Shown one piece after another: positions 7,986-10,931 of a stretch of 10,931 nucleotides of DNA (the first letter of the stretch is position 1; every line of letters starts with the position of its first letter). The DNA lies in NCBI GenBank assembly GCA_003024985.2, contig PXIH01S0050889.1; one strand, given 5' to 3'. Source of the DNA: Euperipatoides rowelli (lineage: Eukaryota; Onychophora; Udeonychophora; Euonychophora; Peripatopsidae). The translations under genes and the position numbers were made by a program. The notes beneath the pieces are model-generated. The model saw only the letters and a program-made list of their open reading frames with translations, was not told the DNA's origin and ran no database searches.

Positions 7986-8530
7986 CCTACTGCATCATTT
8001 ATTTGACTAAAGGCTCATTTTACTTTTACGGAACAGGTTTCTGATCCATTTTTATCCGTCTCATAAATGGAGAGATTTGTGACTGTTAATGTGTTCATAT
8101 GTTTCTGCAGGGTAGGATCCGTAATCAACAAAATTGCTCTATAGAATAGCCAATCAGATTCCTTTTCTAATTTCTAACAGTTTGTTATGGTTTTCAGTTT
8201 TATATATCAAAATGACTTCAAATAAACAGTCTAGTATTGTCAAAATATTTTAGTTTTAAATTATTTAAAAACCTTTATTTTAAATGAAAAACTTAAAATA
8301 GTTTATTTTAATTTGATTACATTGTGTATTTCAAATGTTACTAAGGGTGTAACAATAAAATGGCAAATAAATGTGTATGTATTACATTTTTTTCAATTCT
8401 TTTTTATTATGAATAAAGTATTATATTTAAAAAAAATTTAAATCTTTAAATTGCATTTTCTTCCCAATATTTGACATTGGTGTTCCTGTAGCGGTCTAGA
8501 ATATGTATATAAAATGTCAAGGTCCTAGGT
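7986..8530. other. AT-rich interval after the tRNA-like head; no gene seen
   Basis: The first 100 to 150 bases may be the SINE body; a short stretch around 8053-8080 resembles 9428-9458. The remainder is very A/T-rich (for example 8220-8460) with no readable protein and no clear repeat. Confidence 0.5.
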
Positions 8531-9075
8531 GATCACATGAAGGCAGTGTTTCTTTCAGACAATTTTAGGGGGTTAGGGCATTTCACAAATTCAGGGAGGC
8601 AAGGTGTATGTAGTGTATTTACAGATTTTTTTATAAGCTTTTTTTTGGTTTACTGCACGTTTTGTGCTTTTCTGTCTGATTTGATAGGCTTTTTTTTAGG
8701 GGGGGGGGGGTTGACTGGACATTTTGTATTACCTTATTTTTTGTTGACTTTGTTTCATTTTATAAGATTTTTATTTTTCCCAATTTTTCCCAGGGAAGCA
8801 GTTGGTTTGATCTGGGGGGGAGGGCTAGCCCCCCTAGAGGTATGCCTGAAAGAATCACTGCATGGGGGTGCTAGGGAGGCCCCAAAAATCTAAATTTTTT
8901 AAAATGCTCCGATTAAGTAGAAATTACAAACTTGGGTTACACTAGAGGTCTAGAATCATATAGGGATGCTAGGAGGGCCCAATTGAATTCAATCAAGGGG
9001 GGGGGGAGGAAATAACATGTGAGTGTTTACCATAGTTCCAAACATGACACCAAATTCTGGGCCCCCCAAAAAAAA
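8530..9075 (+). repeat. G-tract-rich, internally repetitive block (possible degraded transposon)
   Basis: This block stands out from the AT-rich surroundings. On the plus strand it has G runs at 8699-8710 (12), 8814-8820 (7) and 8997-9006 (10), plus agggggttaggg near 8567 and cccccc near 9062. Two segments share ctagaggt, then agaatca, then gctaggagg-like and ggcccc-like blocks in the same order (about 8833-8885 and 8942-8982), suggesting a diverged tandem unit of about 100 bases. A third ggcccc(cc)aaaaa occurs at 9060-9072. It also holds the palindromes gggctagccc (8822-8831) and attgaattcaat (8982-8993). The 118-residue open frame at 8537-8893 is Phe/Gly/Leu-rich, shaped by homopolymers, and matches no family I know, so I do not call it a gene. 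A non-autonomous DNA transposon is the likeliest origin. Confidence 0.45.
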
Positions 9076-9305
9076 TTAACGTCGATTTCGACTAGTTTTA
9101 TTTTTTTTAAAAAAAGTCCCTTTTCAAATACGTTGTTTTTATTTATTTTTTAAAATAATCTTGCTTATAATAACTATTAAATTAATTGAGTTAGTTGGAA
9201 AATAATATCAAAACAATAAAATGTTTTCAAACTAAAATCAATTGGGACAAAAACAACAGTATGCCTAATCTACTTAGAGAACCAATGAATGACAAGATGG
9301 AGAGC
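9076..9305. other. AT-rich interval; no gene seen
   Basis: A/T homopolymer-rich sequence with no recognised feature. It leads into the nested hairpin at 9306. Confidence 0.5.
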
Positions 9306-9378
9306 AAATGGATAGCTCTGCTTAAAAGTTGAAAATTTTTTTCAACTTTTATGGATGACAATCGATGGCTATCCATTT
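9306..9378. repeat. Nested perfect hairpin
   Basis: Outer arms aaatggatagc (9306-9316) and gctatccattt (9368-9378) are perfectly complementary over 11 bases. Inside them the inner arms aaaagttgaaaa (9324-9335) and ttttcaactttt (9339-9350) pair perfectly over 12 bases around a 3-base loop. The interarm segments are unequal (7 and 17 bases). The size of 73 bases resembles a pre-miRNA-like foldback but the asymmetric internal loop is large. A small palindromic transposon remnant is an alternative. Confidence 0.85.
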
Positions 9379-9548
9379 TTATTAGTACATGCCTGATTGC
9401 CTCAGTGCGTATGATTTTACGCAAATATATCCGTCTTTATGAAATGGACGAGTATTGTATAGATGTATAAATGAGCCTTAATTCAGCAGTATTTTTATGG
9501 TGTTTGTCTCTCGGTCTATGTTTTTCTCTTCTATATACTATATTTAGA

Positions 9549-9610
9549 AGTCTAGATAGAACAGTTGGTAATTGGTAAGGAGGCTGAATATAAATCAGAC
9601 TTAATTTGAC
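9549..9610 (+). mobile_element. Second tRNA-like head, related to 7919-7985
   Basis: The sequence agtctagatagaacagttgg, then taattggtaaggaggctgaa, then tataaatcagacttaatt shares gtctagatagaaca and a following gtaag-ag-c-ga block with the head at 7919. It is closer than that copy to a normal D-arm (agttggtaa). The unit ttggtaa is duplicated in tandem (9565-9578). No convincing B box follows, so this copy is truncated or diverged after the anticodon region. It supports a local tRNA-derived SINE family but is not a functional tRNA. Confidence 0.38.
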
Positions 9611-10094
9611 ATATTTTAATGTTCTAAATTGTTTATACAATTTTAAATACTTTTAAATAATTTATTTTAAACCATTAAAGAAATTTTACCCTCCGATTTC
9701 TAGCCGCCGAATCAGGTATTAAACATCAATCTGTTTCTCTATATTGAAAAATAACTGACCAATGATCTTTGTATATTTTCAAAGTGGATATACATCACAA
9801 TACAATATCACATGAACACCTTTCTAAACACGTTTAAATAGGCAAGAATTCAGATGCTTTGAGCCCTTGCCAAAGACGATTTACTATTGTTAAGCCTAGG
9901 TATGGTTGCGCTAATTTAAAAATTGTTAAAAAATTGAAATAACATTTTTTTTTACTTTTAAACATTAGAATTTAAAAATAATGTTTAATTTAAGCAAAAA
10001 ATATAGCTAATCTTCCGACAAGAAGAGATGTTAAATCCCAAAATAGGCTAGACAGAGTATTAGTTTCNAAATCTTTTAGAACAGAAATAACTTT
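9611..10094. other. AT-rich interval; no gene seen
   Basis: I recognise nothing coding or structural here. It is plain AT-rich sequence and ends where the 3' part of the RTE-type LINE begins on the opposite strand. Confidence 0.5.
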
Positions 10095-10931
10095 AGATTA
10101 TTATTTTATGCCATTTTCNGGCAATTCGTTTCGAGCCACATCTGGCAAACTTTTTTATTTCATCCTCCATCTGGTATTAGGTCTTCTTTGTGATCATTTT
10201 CTGGCCATTGGAATCCAGTTGAGTATTTAGTACTCCATCTATTATCGTTTTTTCTTTCTATTGCCTTGCCCATTTCCACTTTAATTCTTTACTCTTTTAA
10301 TAATACCACAAACCTTTGTTTGTGCTAAAATCAACCATTCAATCATTTTTCTAACACTCCAGGTTACTTGTATCATGCACCTGTCCATATTTCTTTGAGT
10401 AGTTTTTTAGTTTTTTAGTTTTTTAATCATTTTTGCATTGAGTGTCCAAGTTTCAACACCATGTGTCAACATTGGTAGTACACACACTGGTCAATAGCTT
10501 TCCTTTTGAGTCATAAAAAAAGTTTGTCTTAAAAGGAAAATATTAAAATATTATTTAATTTTCAAAAGGCACTCCAGCCCATTTTCATTCTTCTGTTGAC
10601 TTCACACATATGGTTTTCACTTGTAGTAATCAATTAACCCAAATAAACATAATTGTTGACCTCTTTAATTACTATATCATTCACTTCAATCACTTTAGGT
10701 TTCACATATTAAACATTATACTTTGGTTTTTGTTAGTTTCATTTTCAGGCCTGATTTTGAGTCAATTATCTGTTTCTGTAATTCTTCTGGACTTGAAGCA
10801 AATAAGATAATATCATCAACTAAACGTATATGGTTCAAATAGGTCCCAACTAGTCTTAATTGCTTATTGTTTAGAATCAGTATTTTTCAATTAGCTTTAA
10901 TTTTTTTTTTTGCAATTTCTACTCTTATTTA
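10095..10931 (-). pseudogene. RTE-clade LINE reverse transcriptase, C-terminal half (decayed, cut by window edge)
   Basis: Read on the minus strand, the frames give in order the landmarks of RTE-type reverse transcriptases. The palm motif is NHIRLVDDIILFASSPEEL, with the catalytic Asp pair retained (LVDD, 10812-10823; usually FADD). SGLKMKLTKTKV, then VNNYVYLG, then NRRMKMGWSAF follow. CVLPMLTHGVETWTL can be read across a frameshift. MDRCMIQVTW, then TKVCGIIKRVKN, then DNRWSTK (about 10230-10247) and RPNTRWRMK (10158-10184) form the terminal block, matching the RTE C-terminus (TKVxDI, RW, GRPxTRWxD). Multiple stops and frameshifts make it non-functional. The N-terminal endonuclease and first RT blocks would lie beyond the right edge. 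The 3' end is near 10095, with a short A/T-rich tail (aataataat). Confidence 0.93.
10401..10424. repeat. Three-copy 8-base microsatellite inside the RTE pseudogene
   Basis: The unit agtttttt occurs three times in tandem. On the coding (minus) strand this is a repeated aaaaaact within the Lys-rich segment just before the QRxMDRCM motif. Gain of 8-base units shifts the frame and introduces a stop there. Confidence 0.9.

Noticed and set aside
1715-10119. Eight isolated N bases (1715, 4018, 4123, 4319, 6610, 7292, 10068, 10119)
   Set aside because: Single ambiguous calls, three of them in the gypsy RNase H region, are best explained by polymorphism or collapsed repeats in the assembly. They are not a biological feature.
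10610-10810. 66-residue plus-strand ORF
   Set aside because: It is the antisense shadow of the RTE reverse transcriptase read on the minus strand.
1-10931. CRISPR arrays, prokaryotic operons or defence systems
   Set aside because: There are no regularly spaced direct repeats, no dense ORFs and no bacterial gene signals. The content is eukaryotic transposon debris.

Overview
This window looks like nuclear DNA from an animal, most likely an AT-rich invertebrate. It contains debris of several animal-type transposon classes: a CR1/Jockey-like LINE, an RTE-clade LINE, a Ty3/gypsy element, a hAT-like DNA-transposon end and tRNA-derived SINE heads. It has long A/T homopolymers and eight isolated N bases, and no bacterial-style operons, ribosome binding sites or dense ORFs. 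I found no intact host gene, no convincing rRNA or functional tRNA, and no CRISPR array. The species cannot be named from this sequence.

Layout. Positions 1-34 are an exact copy of part of the gypsy RNase H at 4175-4208, cut by the window edge. About 190-743 is the 3' end of a CR1/Jockey-like LINE on the plus strand: RT C-terminal part, 3' UTR and an ACTTAT-repeat tail. At 755-1510 on the minus strand lies a decayed Ty3/gypsy integrase. At 4013-4995, on the same strand and in the expected order, lies the matching RT-RNase H part. They are separated by about 2.5 kb of non-gypsy AT-rich sequence that ends, next to the RNase H, in a hAT-like terminus at 3919.

The central feature is a long imperfect inverted repeat, with arms 5655-5947 and 6059-6360 at roughly 85% identity around a 111-base spacer. 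A probable LINE 3' tail on the minus strand abuts its right arm. From 6620 to 10090 there is no recognisable gene. That stretch holds a tRNA-like SINE head (about 7919), a G-tract-rich, internally repetitive block (about 8530-9070), a nested perfect hairpin (9306-9378) and a second tRNA-like head (about 9550). From about 10095 to the right edge, on the minus strand, is the C-terminal half of an RTE-clade LINE reverse transcriptase, frameshifted and interrupted by stops.

The recognisable coding pieces are fossils of selfish elements. They do not work together as a pathway, and I saw no convincing new biological system. The points most worth checking are the long inverted repeat (a possible hairpin-RNA source or foldback transposon), the split gypsy element with its exact 34-base duplicate, and the G-rich repeat block.
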